This document shows positions 8,713 through 18,048 of a stretch of 64,000 nucleotides of DNA, one piece after another. A program made the translations under genes and the position numbers. The stretch spans positions 62,001-126,000 of the forward strand of contig NZ_QFFU01000007.1 of assembly GCF_003131185.1 (NCBI RefSeq), read 5' to 3'. Below the pieces are notes generated by a model, which was not told where the DNA came from, made no database searches, and was given only the letters and a program-made list of their open reading frames with translations. Origin of the DNA: Pseudomonas ovata. Its GTDB lineage: Bacteria > Pseudomonadota > Gammaproteobacteria > Pseudomonadales > Pseudomonadaceae. Each line of letters begins with the position of its first letter. Positions within the stretch are counted from its first letter, which is position 1.

Positions 8713-10131
8713 ATGAGCCGTCGAATCCCGCTACACGACATCACCCCGCCAGCCGCTGACGACCCTGGCAGCGTCGACCTGTATGCGGCCCGCCAGAAAA
8801 TCCACACCAAGGCCTTCAATGGTTTTTTCCGCAACGTGCGCATGATCGGCGGAGCGCTGCTGTTGCTGCTGTACTTCGGCACCGTGTGGCTGGACTGGAA
8901 CAGCCGCCAGGCGGTGTGGTGGAACCTGCCCGAGCGCCAGTTTCATGTTTTCGGCGCCACGTTCTGGCCGCAGGACTTCATCCTGTTGTCGGGCCTGTTG
9001 ATCGTGGCCGCCTTTGGCCTGTTTTTTATCACCGTGTATGCCGGTCGCGTATGGTGTGGCTACACCTGCCCGCAAAGCGTGTGGACGTGGATCTTCATGT
9101 GGTGCGAGAAGATCACCGAAGGTGACCGCCACCAGCGTATCCGGCTCGACAACGCCTCCGCCAGCGCCAACAAGCTGCTGCGCAAGACCGCCAAACACAG
9201 CCTGTGGCTGCTGATCGGACTGGTCACCGGTATCACCTTCGTCGGCTACTTTTCACCCATTCGCGAGTTGTGCCTGGCGCTGGTCACCGGTGCGGCCGAT
9301 GGCTGGGCGTATTTCTGGGTCGGGTTTTTTACCCTGGCCACCTACATCAATGCCGGCTGGCTGCGTGAACAGGTGTGCGTGTACATGTGCCCGTATGCGC
9401 GCTTTCAGAGCGTGATGTTCGACCAGGACACCTTGATCGTCTCCTACGACCCGCGCCGGGGCGAACCACGCGGGGCGCGGCGCAAGGACACTGACAAGTC
9501 TGTTCAGGACCTGGGCGACTGCATCGACTGTACCCTGTGCGTGCAGGTATGCCCCACCGGCATCGACATTCGCGACGGCTTGCAGATCGAATGCATCGGC
9601 TGCGCGGCGTGCATCGATGCCTGCGACAGCGTGATGGACAAGATGGACTACCCGCGCGGCTTGATCAGCTACACCACCGAACACAACCTGGCCGGGCACA
9701 CTACCCGGACCTTGCGCCCGCGCCTGATCGGCTATGCCGCCGTGCTGTTGCTGATGATCGGCCTGCTGGCCGGTGCCTTCGTGCTGCGCCCGCTGACCGA
9801 CCTGGATGTCAGCAAGGACCGCATGCTGTACCGTGAAACCCTCCAGGGGCACATCGAGAACGTCTACAGCCTCAAAGTGCTGAACAAGGATCAGGTGGCC
9901 CACACCTATCTATTGCAGGCCACCGGCCTGCCGGCCCTGGAATGGCACGGCACGCGAGAACTCCATGTACCGGCCGGCGCCAGCCAGACCCTGGTGGTCA
10001 GCCTGTCCAGCGCCCCGCAGGCGGTGCCGGCCAGCAGCAACGAGGTGACCTTTGTTGCCCGGGACATCGATGACTCCACGCAGCGTGTCGAGGTCCGCAG
10101 TCGCTTCACCGGCCCCCAGGTTCGTCAGTAA
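8713..10131 (+). CDS. ccoG: Cytochrome oxidase assembly ferredoxin-like protein CcoG (RdxA/FixG family)
   Basis: 472 residues. Membrane helices at about 43-60, 95-115, 165-185, 205-225 and 345-365 flank two [4Fe-4S] clusters, CIDCTLCVQVCPTG and CIGCAACIDAC; CxxxxCP motifs in GYTCPQSVW and YMCPYARF resemble NapH-type proteins. A C-terminal periplasmic Ig-like domain (FixG_C) follows. CcoG is known as a cupric reductase that provides Cu(I) for CuB insertion. A GGA-containing ribosome site lies 5' of the ATG; ccoH starts 9 bp downstream. Confidence 0.95.
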   Translation: MSRRIPLHDITPPAADDPGSVDLYAARQKIHTKAFNGFFRNVRMIGGALLLLLYFGTVWLDWNSRQAVWWNLPERQFHVFGATFWPQDFILLSGLLIVAAFGLFFITVYAGRVWCGYTCPQSVWTWIFMWCEKITEGDRHQRIRLDNASASANKLLRKTAKHSLWLLIGLVTGITFVGYFSPIRELCLALVTGAADGWAYFWVGFFTLATYINAGWLREQVCVYMCPYARFQSVMFDQDTLIVSYDPRRGEPRGARRKDTDKSVQDLGDCIDCTLCVQVCPTGIDIRDGLQIECIGCAACIDACDSVMDKMDYPRGLISYTTEHNLAGHTTRTLRPRLIGYAAVLLLMIGLLAGAFVLRPLTDLDVSKDRMLYRETLQGHIENVYSLKVLNKDQVAHTYLLQATGLPALEWHGTRELHVPAGASQTLVVSLSSAPQAVPASSNEVTFVARDIDDSTQRVEVRSRFTGPQVRQ

Positions 10132-10140
10132 GGATCGTGC

Positions 10141-10656
10141 ATGAGTGTTTCTCCCTGGTATCGGCATCGCTGGCCCTGGTTCATCCTCGGTCTGCTGGGC
10201 GGCTCGGTGACCCTGAGCCTGAGCCTGGTGGTGATTGCCGTGAACAACCCGGTCAATCTGGTCAGCGACAACTATTACGAGGCCGGCAAGGGCATCAACC
10301 GCTCGCTGGACCGCGAACTGCTGGCCCGTCGATTGAACCTTCAGGCCCGCTTGCATCTGGATGAGCTGACCGGCGAGGTCGAGCTGCGCCTGAGCGGCGA
10401 CAGCCTGCCGCCCCAGGTCGACCTGAACCTGCTGTCGCCGACCCAGCCGGCCAGGGACCGGCGCCTGGTGCTCAACCGCAGCCTCGGTGATACCGGGCGG
10501 TATGTCGGCCAGCTCGACGACCGCCTGGCAGGGCGGCGTTTTGTCGAAGTGCTGGGCCAGGACGCTCAAGGCACCTGGCGGCTGTTCGAGGAAGAGATGA
10601 TCGAACCGGGACAGGCGTTGATCCTGGGCGACGAACCGTTGCAGGCTGCTCCTTGA
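10141..10656 (+). CDS. ccoH: cbb3 oxidase assembly protein CcoH (FixH)
   Basis: 171 residues: one N-terminal membrane helix (PWFILGLLGGSVTLSLSLVVIAV) then NPVNLVSDNYYEAGKGIN, the conserved FixH start of the periplasmic domain. CcoH is needed for stable assembly of cbb3 oxidase. AAGGA precedes the ATG, 9 bp after ccoG. It is followed by a 115-bp gap with a REP-like hairpin before ccoI. Confidence 0.93.
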   Translation: MSVSPWYRHRWPWFILGLLGGSVTLSLSLVVIAVNNPVNLVSDNYYEAGKGINRSLDRELLARRLNLQARLHLDELTGEVELRLSGDSLPPQVDLNLLSPTQPARDRRLVLNRSLGDTGRYVGQLDDRLAGRRFVEVLGQDAQGTWRLFEEEMIEPGQALILGDEPLQAAP

Positions 10657-10669
10657 TTGCCAGGTCTGT

Positions 10670-10760
10670 CGCAGGAGCGACCCTCGGTCGCGAAGGCTGC
10701 ACGTCGAACCCGACGGATGGTTCGATCATGCCGGCCCTTTCGCGACCGCGTAGCATCGAG
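10670..10760. repeat. REP-like palindrome between ccoH and ccoI
   Basis: GAGCGACC-CTC-GGTCGCG (about 10676-10692) followed at 10737-10750 by TTTCGCGACCGCG gives a nested inverted repeat of the Pseudomonas REP type. Such elements often sit inside operons and may attenuate or stabilise transcripts; here it separates ccoGH from ccoIS. Confidence 0.5.
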
Positions 10761-10771
10761 GCAGGGGCTTC

Positions 10772-13222
10772 ATGATCTCGTCCTGTTATCACTGCGCCCT
10801 GCCCGTTTCGTCAGGCAGCCGCTTTAGCGCGGTGGTCCTTGGTGAACCCCGCCTGTTCTGCTGCCCCGGCTGCCAGGCGGTGGCCGAGGCTATCGTCGCC
10901 GGCGGGCTGGAGGCCTATTACCGCCACCGCAGTATCGCCTCGAGCAACCCGCAGGACCTGCCCGCGCCGTTACCCGACGAGCTGCCACTCTATGACCGCC
11001 TCGACGTCCAGCAGGGTTTCGTGCGTCAGGACGGCACACTCAGTGACACCACCCTGCTGATCGAAGGCATCAGTTGCGCCGCGTGTGGCTGGCTGATCGA
11101 ACGCCAACTGCGCGCCCTGCCCGAGGTGATCGAAGCGCGCCTGAACCTCAGCACCCATCGCCTGCACCTGCGCTGGCAGTCCGGGGCGTTGCCGCTGAGC
11201 CAGGTGATCGAGCGGCTACGGCGCATCGGCTATGTCGCCCATCCGTGGCAGCCGGACCCGGCGTGCGAGCAACTGGAGCGGGAAAACCGCCAGGCCCTGC
11301 GGCGCCTCGGGGTCGCCGGGTTGCTGTGGTTCCAGGCCATGATGGCAACCATGGCCACCTGGCCCGAATTCAACCGTGACCTGAGCCCGGAGCTGCATAC
11401 CATCCTGCGCTGGGTGGCGATGTTCCTGACCACCCCCATCGTCTTCTACAGCTGCGCGCCCTTGTTTCGCGGCGCCTGGCGCGACCTGCGCCACCGGCGG
11501 CCGGGCATGGACGTCTCGGTGTCGCTGGCCATCGGCGCCGCCTATGGCGCCGGGGTCTGGACGGCGGTGACCGGCAGTGGCGAGCTGTATTTCGATGCCG
11601 TGGGCATGTTTGCCCTGCTGCTGCTCAGCGGTCGCTACCTGGAGCGTCGGGCCCGGCAGCGCACAGCCACCGCCACCCAACGCTTGATCAAGCTGCTGCC
11701 AGTCTCCTGCCTGCGCCTGGACCGCGACGGCCAGCCGCAACGCATCCTGCTCAGCGAACTGCACCTCAACGATCGCGTCCTGGTGCTGCCCGGCGCGGTC
11801 GTGCCCGCCGACGGGCAGATCATCGCAGGCCATTCCAGCCTCGATGAATCGCTGCTGACCGGCGAATACCTGCCACAACCCCGCAGCCCCTCGGATGCCG
11901 TCACCGCCGGCACACTGAATGGCGACAGCCCGCTGACCGTCGAGGTGCAGGCCCTGGGTGGCGAAACGCGGCTTTCGGCCATCGTACGCCTGCTCGAACG
12001 CGCCCAGACCGACAAGCCGCGCCTGGCCTTGCTGGCTGACCGCGCCGCGCAACAGTTTCTGCTGGTGTCGTTGCTGGCCACCGTCTTGATCGGCGCGCTC
12101 TGGTGGCAGCTCGATGACAGCCGCGCCTTCTGGATCGTCCTGGCCATGCTGGTCGCCACCTGCCCCTGCGCCCTGTCGCTGGCCACGCCCACGGCTCTGA
12201 CCACTGCCACCGGCAGCCTGCACAGCCTGGGCCTGTTGCTGACCCGTGGCCATGTACTCGAAGGCCTGGCGCAGATCGACACAGTGATCTTCGACAAGAC
12301 CGGCACGCTCACCGAAGGTCGCCTGCAATTGCGCCGTATCCTGCCGCTGGCCGACGTCGACGCCGAGGCCTGCCTGGCGCTGGCCGCCGCGCTGGAAAAT
12401 CGCTCCGAGCACCCCATCGCCCGCGCGTTCGGCCCGGCACCGCAGGCCGCCGAACAGGTCGACAGTCATCCAGGCCTTGGCCTGCAAGGTTTTGTCGACG
12501 GCCACTGCCTGCGCATCGGCCAGCCGGCCTTTGTCTGCGCCTTGAGTGCCAGCAGGCTGCCGGCGCCACCCGAAACCGGTGGGCAATGGCTTCTGCTGGG
12601 CAATCAGCAAGGGCCGCTGGCCTGGCTGGTGCTCGATGACCGTCTGCGCAGCGATGCCCACGCCCTGCTTGCGGCCTGCCGCGCACGCGGCTGGCACACG
12701 CTGTTATTGTCTGGCGACAGCTCGCCGAGGGTGACCGAGGTCTCTGCCGAACTGGGCATCGACCAGTCCCTGGGCGGCCTGAGCCCGAGCGACAAACTGG
12801 CAAAACTGCAACAGTTGCAGCAGGCCGGGCGCAAGGTGCTGATGCTGGGCGACGGGGTCAACGATGTACCGGTGCTGGCCGCTGCCGATATCAGCGTGGC
12901 CATGGGCTCGGCCACCGACCTGGCCAAGACCTGCGCCGACGCCGTGCTGCTCTCCAACCGCCTGCAGACACTGGTTGACGCCCTGGCGCTGGCCCGGCGC
13001 ACGCGGCGGGTCATCCTGCAGAACCTGTTCTGGGCCGGGCTGTACAACGGCCTGATGCTGCCCTTTGCCGCGCTCGGCTGGATCACCCCGGTGTGGGCCG
13101 CCCTCGGCATGTCGGCCAGCTCCCTGGCCGTGGTGCTCAATGCCCTGCGCCTGGGCCGCGTGCCGGCCACTGCCCCATCAACGTCTGTCACGGAGCCGAC
13201 ATGCCTGCGCTCTACATCATGA
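10772..13222 (+). CDS. ccoI: Copper-translocating P-type ATPase CcoI (FixI-type) for cbb3 oxidase assembly
   Basis: 816 residues. Domains in order: N-terminal Cys cluster (CYHC at 5-8, CCPGC at 30-34), heavy-metal-associated domain with C-A-A-C (about 102-105), membrane helices, actuator loop with TGEYLP, the ion-binding Cys464-Pro-Cys466, phosphorylation loop with Asp508 in DKTGTLT, and hinge GDGVND. It exports Cu(I) to the periplasm side for cbb3 maturation. Start supported by AGGGG 5' of the ATG. The C-terminus overlaps ccoS by 22 bp. Confidence 0.95.
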   Translation: MISSCYHCALPVSSGSRFSAVVLGEPRLFCCPGCQAVAEAIVAGGLEAYYRHRSIASSNPQDLPAPLPDELPLYDRLDVQQGFVRQDGTLSDTTLLIEGISCAACGWLIERQLRALPEVIEARLNLSTHRLHLRWQSGALPLSQVIERLRRIGYVAHPWQPDPACEQLERENRQALRRLGVAGLLWFQAMMATMATWPEFNRDLSPELHTILRWVAMFLTTPIVFYSCAPLFRGAWRDLRHRRPGMDVSVSLAIGAAYGAGVWTAVTGSGELYFDAVGMFALLLLSGRYLERRARQRTATATQRLIKLLPVSCLRLDRDGQPQRILLSELHLNDRVLVLPGAVVPADGQIIAGHSSLDESLLTGEYLPQPRSPSDAVTAGTLNGDSPLTVEVQALGGETRLSAIVRLLERAQTDKPRLALLADRAAQQFLLVSLLATVLIGALWWQLDDSRAFWIVLAMLVATCPCALSLATPTALTTATGSLHSLGLLLTRGHVLEGLAQIDTVIFDKTGTLTEGRLQLRRILPLADVDAEACLALAAALENRSEHPIARAFGPAPQAAEQVDSHPGLGLQGFVDGHCLRIGQPAFVCALSASRLPAPPETGGQWLLLGNQQGPLAWLVLDDRLRSDAHALLAACRARGWHTLLLSGDSSPRVTEVSAELGIDQSLGGLSPSDKLAKLQQLQQAGRKVLMLGDGVNDVPVLAAADISVAMGSATDLAKTCADAVLLSNRLQTLVDALALARRTRRVILQNLFWAGLYNGLMLPFAALGWITPVWAALGMSASSLAVVLNALRLGRVPATAPSTSVTEPTCLRSTS

Positions 13223-13404
13223 TTCCCGCCGCCTTGCTGCTGGTGGCCATCGCCATTTACGTGTTTTTCTGGGCCGTCGACAGCGGTCAGTACGATGACC
13301 TGGACAGCCCGGCGCACAGCATTCTGTTCGACGACCAGGACCCCGGGCACCAGGCCGCGCTGCAGGAAACACCGCCATCCAAGGAGCCGGACCCTCATGC
13401 CTGA
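13201..13404 (+). CDS. ccoS: cbb3 oxidase maturation protein CcoS
   Basis: 67 residues: an N-terminal membrane helix (IMIPAALLLVAIAIYVFFWAV) directly followed by DSGQYDDLDSPAHSILFDD, the CcoS signature. CcoS is needed for haem b and CuB incorporation into CcoN. The start lies inside the end of ccoI and the stop inside the next gene, indicating tight translational coupling. Confidence 0.94.
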   Translation: MPALYIMIPAALLLVAIAIYVFFWAVDSGQYDDLDSPAHSILFDDQDPGHQAALQETPPSKEPDPHA

Positions 13405-14074
13405 ACTGCTGGCCCTGCTGGGCTCGGCCGTGATGTTCGGCCTGCTGGGCGGCGGGCATTGCATCGGCATGTGCGGCGGCCTGATGGGCGCCATGAGCCT
13501 GGGCATCCAGGCGCCGGCCCGGCGCACCCGCTTGCTGCTGGCCTACAACCTGGGCCGGGTGGCCAGCTATGGCGTCGCCGGACTGCTCACCGGCCTGCTC
13601 GGCCATGCGGTGGCCAACGGCCCGGGCGCCACGGTGCTACGGATCATCGCCGCGCTGCTGCTGATCGCCATGGGCCTGTACCTGGCCGGCTGGTGGCACG
13701 GCCTGACCCATATCGAACGCCTGGGCCGCGGCCTGTGGCGTCGCATCCAGCCGCTGGCCGGTCGCCTGCTGCCGATCACCAGCGTGCCCCGCGCCTTGCT
13801 GGTCGGGGCGCTCTGGGGCTGGCTGCCGTGCGGGCTGGTGTACAGCATCCTGTTATGGGCGGCCCTGCAGGGCAATGCACTGATCAGCGCCGCGCTGATG
13901 CTGGCCTTCGGCCTGGGCACGATGCCGGTGCTGTTGCTGACCGGGCTGGGTGCCGAACGCGCCCGCAGCCTGCTGCGCCAGCGTGGCCTGCGGGTGGCCG
14001 GTGGCATGCTGGTGATGCTGTTCGGGGTGTGGAGCCTGCCGGGGCCGCATCAGCGATGGCTGATGGGGCATTGA
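13397..14074 (+). CDS. TauE/SafE- or DsbD-like membrane protein of the cco assembly cluster
   Basis: 225 residues with about six membrane helices and the motif GGHCIGMCGGLMGAMSL near the N-terminus, the His-Cys-x3-Cys pattern of the DsbD_2/TauE-like family found after ccoS in pseudomonads. It also has WGWLPCGLVYSIL. These Cys/Met motifs fit copper or thiol handling during oxidase biogenesis, but the role is inferred from neighbours. The start MPELLALLG overlaps ccoS by 8 bp. Last gene of the assembly operon; it converges on an AraC-type regulator 11 bp away. Confidence 0.85.
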   Translation: MPELLALLGSAVMFGLLGGGHCIGMCGGLMGAMSLGIQAPARRTRLLLAYNLGRVASYGVAGLLTGLLGHAVANGPGATVLRIIAALLLIAMGLYLAGWWHGLTHIERLGRGLWRRIQPLAGRLLPITSVPRALLVGALWGWLPCGLVYSILLWAALQGNALISAALMLAFGLGTMPVLLLTGLGAERARSLLRQRGLRVAGGMLVMLFGVWSLPGPHQRWLMGH

Positions 14075-14085
14075 GACGTGCCGAT

Positions 14086-14985
14086 TCAGCGCGACTCGCT
14101 TCGGTAGGCACTCGGGGTGATGCCCATCTGCTTCTTGAACGTCTTGGAGAAGTGCGCCGAGTCGGCAAACCCCCAATAGGTGCCGATGTCGGTGATCGAG
14201 CGGTTTGCGCACGCCGGATCGCGCAGGTCCTGGGCGGCCTTCAGCAGCCGCTCACGCAGGATATAGCGGCAGACACTGTCACCGCGCGCCTCGAACAACC
14301 GGTACAACTGGCGGCTGGAAATACCCAGCTCCTCAGCCAGTGATGCCGGGGTCAGGCGCGGTGAGTCGAGCCGTTGCAGGATGATCGATTGCACTTCATG
14401 CAGTTGCAGGCCCGGCGAGTGATCACTGACCCGATACTCCAGCACCGACTCGAGCAACGACACCAGCGCCCCTTGCAGGCCATCGCCGTCTTGCGGGCAA
14501 GACCAGTGCGCCAGCTCGCCGGCGGCCACCTGGCGCACCAGGGTACCCAGCAACTGACCACAGACGCCCGCGGTCGACAGCTTGCCATAGCGCGGGCGGT
14601 CCAGGCCTTTGAACAGCTCGCGCGGCAGGTGAATCGACACATGCGAGAACAAGCCCTTGGGCATCATTTTCACGGCCTGGGCCGAGTCGAGCAGGGCCAG
14701 GTCGCCGGCGCGCAGGTCCAGGAAACGGTCGCCCGTCTCGATGGTCATTTCGCCCTGCCGCTGTAGCACAAGGAAACAGTTTTCGGCCGAGTCGCAGGCG
14801 GTTGTTCCGCCCGCCTTGGCGATCACGTTGGCATTACTGCGAATGTGGGCGACCGGCGTGCTGCCCACCCGCGTGGTGCTTATTTCACCGATGAAAAGGC
14901 TCTGGCAGTGGTCATAGCGGGTTTCGAAACGCCCACAGGCCGCATGCACATTTTCGTTCCAGGCCGACAGCGCTTGACCACTCAT
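14086..14985 (-). CDS. AraC-family transcriptional regulator (FeaR-like architecture)
   Basis: 299 residues. The N-terminal AraC-binding-like domain (about 1-185, with ENCFLVLQRQGEMTIETGDR and AGDLALLDSAQAV) resembles FeaR/NdhR-type activators. The C-terminal double helix-turn-helix (about 200-297) includes LTPASLAEELGISSRQLYRLFE and the closing motif GFADSAHFSKTFKKQMGITPSAYR. Ligand unknown. The MFS transporter gene lies immediately upstream on the same strand (146 bp), with two palindromes in between, so it may control itself and the transporter. Confidence 0.9.
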   Translation of the reverse strand: MSGQALSAWNENVHAACGRFETRYDHCQSLFIGEISTTRVGSTPVAHIRSNANVIAKAGGTTACDSAENCFLVLQRQGEMTIETGDRFLDLRAGDLALLDSAQAVKMMPKGLFSHVSIHLPRELFKGLDRPRYGKLSTAGVCGQLLGTLVRQVAAGELAHWSCPQDGDGLQGALVSLLESVLEYRVSDHSPGLQLHEVQSIILQRLDSPRLTPASLAEELGISSRQLYRLFEARGDSVCRYILRERLLKAAQDLRDPACANRSITDIGTYWGFADSAHFSKTFKKQMGITPSAYRSESR

Positions 14986-15023
14986 GCATCTTTTCTCCAG
15001 AACACGCCCTTAAAAAAGGCAAT

Positions 15024-15053
15024 TATTCACGTGAATAGGTAACAAAATTACCT
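15024..15053. promoter_or_regulatory. Two adjacent palindromes upstream of the AraC regulator
   Basis: TATTCACGTGAATA (15024-15037) is a perfect 14-bp palindrome; it is directly joined to AGGTAA-CAAAA-TTACCT (15037-15053), a perfect inverted repeat. Both lie 39-68 bp upstream of the regulator ATG in an AT-richer patch, so they are candidate operators. The binding protein is not known. Confidence 0.5.
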
Positions 15054-15131
15054 GTGCAGAATGGACAAGCATGGAGCGCGCCAACTCGCGGGTAGACCGG
15101 TCAGAAACAGTCATCCTTACTGCAACACACG

Positions 15132-16343
15132 TCAAAACCTCGACAGCACGGCCGCTTCAGGATCTTGCACATGCTTTAGCGTGCGCTGTACTTTCAACAC
15201 CGCAACGCCATAGACCGCCAGCACCACCACCGAACAGGCGCCGGAGAACACCAGCACCGCCGGATAGCCGAACTGCTCGATCAGGAAGCCGCCGATGGCC
15301 GGACCGAATGCCGCGCCCAGCGACAGGCACAGCGCGCCCAGTGCGACCAGCTTGCCCGAGAGGTCGAACTCGGCCATGACCCCGAAGGTGTAGGCCAGCA
15401 CGAAACTGATCGAGAACAAAAAGCACAGTGCCCCGACCACATAGGCCGTAAGGGACGAAAACTGGGCGAGCGCCACCAGGCCCAGCAGTTCGGCCAGGAC
15501 GACGACCGCCACCGGCATGAAGCGCCCGGCCTTGAGCCCCAGCGCCGAGGCAATGAAGCCACCGCCGGCGTTGATCAGAAAGCCCAGCGCCAGCACCGCC
15601 CCGATGGTGTCGGCCGACAGCCCGGTCTTTTTGCCCATCAACTCAAGAAAGGCCCATACCGACATGATCCCGGTCAAAAAGACCAGGCTGGCCACCAGGC
15701 TCAACCACACGATGGCGCGGCTTTGCGGACAGTCGACGGGGGCAGCACCACTCTCGACCTCACGTTGCCGTTCGCTGCGACGCGGCACCCAGGGCAGCGG
15801 CACGATGCCCATCACCACCATGGCCAGCGCGATGGTGATCAACATGCCCTCGAAGCCCCAGACAGGCGCAATCGCCACGGGCAGGACAATGAGCAAAAAA
15901 GCCCCCGGAATGGTTTCGATGCCCAGCTTGAAGCCGAACGCCCGCTCGGGCTGCGAGCTGTCACCGAAGATCGTCATGGCCAGCGCGTACAAGGCCCCTG
16001 TGCCGGCCCCCGCCAGGGCCATGATCACCAACAGCGCTTCATAAGACGGATCACGCAGCACAGACAGGACCGCGCCAATCACCAGGACCGATGAAAGCAC
16101 CGAGATGATTCGCCAGCTGAGCCGGTGAATCCACAGCAACGACGCCAGGCCCAGGGCGCCAAAGCCCAGGTTCATGGCCAGGGCAAGATTGCCGAGCTGG
16201 TGCTCGCCCAGCCCGAAGCGCTCGGCAAAGGCGCCGAACAGCACCGGCAGCACGTTCAGCAACAGTGCACCGGCGCCCGAGACCAGGCCGGCACAGACAT
16301 AAACAGAGGTTTTATCGATCGGGTTGGATTTTATAGTTTTCAT
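15132..16343 (-). CDS. Major facilitator superfamily transporter
   Basis: 403 residues with twelve predicted membrane helices, a basic cytoplasmic loop near the middle (WVPRRSERQREVESG, about 190-205), and paired GAGALLLNVLPVLFGAF / FGPAIGGFLIEQFGYPA regions typical of MFS permeases. Length and fold fit a drug or small-metabolite efflux/uptake carrier of unknown substrate. It is upstream of, and co-oriented with, the AraC regulator gene and divergent from hemN. Confidence 0.85.
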   Translation of the reverse strand: MKTIKSNPIDKTSVYVCAGLVSGAGALLLNVLPVLFGAFAERFGLGEHQLGNLALAMNLGFGALGLASLLWIHRLSWRIISVLSSVLVIGAVLSVLRDPSYEALLVIMALAGAGTGALYALAMTIFGDSSQPERAFGFKLGIETIPGAFLLIVLPVAIAPVWGFEGMLITIALAMVVMGIVPLPWVPRRSERQREVESGAAPVDCPQSRAIVWLSLVASLVFLTGIMSVWAFLELMGKKTGLSADTIGAVLALGFLINAGGGFIASALGLKAGRFMPVAVVVLAELLGLVALAQFSSLTAYVVGALCFLFSISFVLAYTFGVMAEFDLSGKLVALGALCLSLGAAFGPAIGGFLIEQFGYPAVLVFSGACSVVVLAVYGVAVLKVQRTLKHVQDPEAAVLSRF

Positions 16344-16489
16344 TCAGGTATCCCGGCTTGTTAGACAAAGGCTTGCCAGCAACCAGTGTGCAGCGGCCTG
16401 ACCTGAGCGGCATGTGCAGCATTGCCGGGCTTTTGGTCGAGGCTGCCAAGGTGTGCCACTGGTCAAGCGACAGGCCGCATGCCGGCGCC

Positions 16490-16503
16490 TTGACCCATAT
16501 CAA
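16490..16503 (+). promoter_or_regulatory. ANR/FNR box of hemN
   Basis: TTGAC-CCAT-ATCAA, one mismatch from the ANR consensus TTGAT-N4-ATCAA. A -10-like TACACT lies at 16526-16531, which puts the predicted start near 16538 and the box centre at about -41.5, the classic activating position. The hemN start is 62 bp beyond the box. The regulator gene anr itself is 1.5 kb downstream. Confidence 0.8.
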
Positions 16504-16564
16504 CACCTTGCGCACGCCCCGCCCCTACACTCGCGCCTTGCCAGCTCTCCAGGGGAATGCCCGC

Positions 16565-17947
16565 ATGCTCGATGTCATTCGTTGGGATTCTGACCTGATC
16601 CGTCGTTACGATCTGGCCGGCCCGCGCTACACCTCCTACCCCACGGCCGTGCAGTTCGACACCCGGACCGGCGCCTTCGACCTGTTGCATGCGCTGCGCG
16701 ACAGCCGCAAGGCGCACCGACCCTTGTCGCTGTATGTGCACATTCCGTTCTGCGCCAACATTTGCTACTACTGCGCCTGCAACAAGGTCATCACCAAGGA
16801 TCGCAGCCGGGCGCAGGCCTACCTGCAGCGCCTGGGCAATGAGATCGAGATGCTCGGCTGTCACCTGGCGCCCGACCAGGTGGTCGAGCAGTTGCACCTG
16901 GGCGGCGGCACACCGACCTTCCTCAACCATGATGAGCTGCGCCAGCTGATGACCCGCCTGCGGGCCAATTTCCACCTGCTCGATGACGACTCGGGTGACT
17001 ACGGCATCGAAATCGACCCGCGCGAGGCTGACTGGTCGTCCATGGGCCTGCTGCGCGAACTGGGATTCAATCGGGTCAGCCTGGGGGTGCAGGACCTGGA
17101 CCCGGCGGTGCAACGAGCGGTCAATCGCCTGCAAAGCCTGGAGCAGACCCGCGCCATCGTCGAAGCGGCGCGCACCCTGCAGTTTCGTTCGGTCAACATC
17201 GACTTGATCTACGGCCTGCCCTTGCAGACGCCGCAAGGCTTTGCCCGCACCGTGGACGAGATCATCGCCTTGCAGCCGGATCGGCTGTCGGTGTTCAACT
17301 ACGCTCACCTGCCGGAGCGCTTCATGCCCCAGCGGCGCATCGAACAACACGACCTGCCGGCCCCCGAGCAGAAGCTGCACATGCTGCAGGGCACCATCGA
17401 ACAACTGACCCGCGCCGGTTACCGTTACATCGGCATGGACCACTTTGCCCTGCCCGACGACGAGCTGGCCATCGCCCAGGAAGAAGGCACACTGCAGCGC
17501 AACTTCCAGGGCTACACCACCCACGGGCATTGCGACCTGCTGGGCCTGGGGGTGTCGGCCATCAGCCAGATCGGTGACCTGTACTGCCAGAACAGCAGCG
17601 ACCTGAACGACTACCAGACCTTACTGGCCAGCGACCAACTGGCCACCAAGCGCGGGCTGGTCTGCCACGAAGACGACCGCATCCGCCAGGCTGTCATTCA
17701 GCAACTGATCTGCCATTTCGAGCTGGATTTCAGCCAGATCGAAGCGGCCTTCATGATCGAGTTTCGCGGGTATTTCAGCGAGGCCTGGCCGCGCCTGGTC
17801 GAGATGCACCACGATGGCCTGATCGTGCTGGATGACCGGGGAATACGGGTGTTGCCTGCGGGGCGACTGCTGGTGCGCGCGGTGTGCATGCTGTTTGACC
17901 GCTACCTCAGCCCGCAGACTATTCAACGCTTTTCCCGGGTCATTTGA
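16565..17947 (+). CDS. hemN: Oxygen-independent coproporphyrinogen III dehydrogenase (HemN)
   Basis: 460 residues, a radical-SAM enzyme converting coproporphyrinogen III to protoporphyrinogen IX without oxygen. Signature: SRYTSYPTA-like start (PRYTSYPTAVQF), then the [4Fe-4S] motif Cys-A-N-I-Cys-Y-Y-Cys in YVHIPFCANICYYCACNK, the GGGTP motif, and a HemN C-terminal domain. The start MLDVIRWDSD was chosen because AGGGG lies upstream and the longer frame would include the ANR box. It supplies haem for the cbb3 oxidase in low oxygen. Confidence 0.96.
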   Translation: MLDVIRWDSDLIRRYDLAGPRYTSYPTAVQFDTRTGAFDLLHALRDSRKAHRPLSLYVHIPFCANICYYCACNKVITKDRSRAQAYLQRLGNEIEMLGCHLAPDQVVEQLHLGGGTPTFLNHDELRQLMTRLRANFHLLDDDSGDYGIEIDPREADWSSMGLLRELGFNRVSLGVQDLDPAVQRAVNRLQSLEQTRAIVEAARTLQFRSVNIDLIYGLPLQTPQGFARTVDEIIALQPDRLSVFNYAHLPERFMPQRRIEQHDLPAPEQKLHMLQGTIEQLTRAGYRYIGMDHFALPDDELAIAQEEGTLQRNFQGYTTHGHCDLLGLGVSAISQIGDLYCQNSSDLNDYQTLLASDQLATKRGLVCHEDDRIRQAVIQQLICHFELDFSQIEAAFMIEFRGYFSEAWPRLVEMHHDGLIVLDDRGIRVLPAGRLLVRAVCMLFDRYLSPQTIQRFSRVI

Positions 17948-18048
17948 GAACGACAGGTCACTTGCATGACATTTCCTACGCTGGTCGAAGCTACTAACCC
18001 TGAGTTACCCTACATCCTGTGTGTGCTTATCCCACAAGGAATAGAGTG

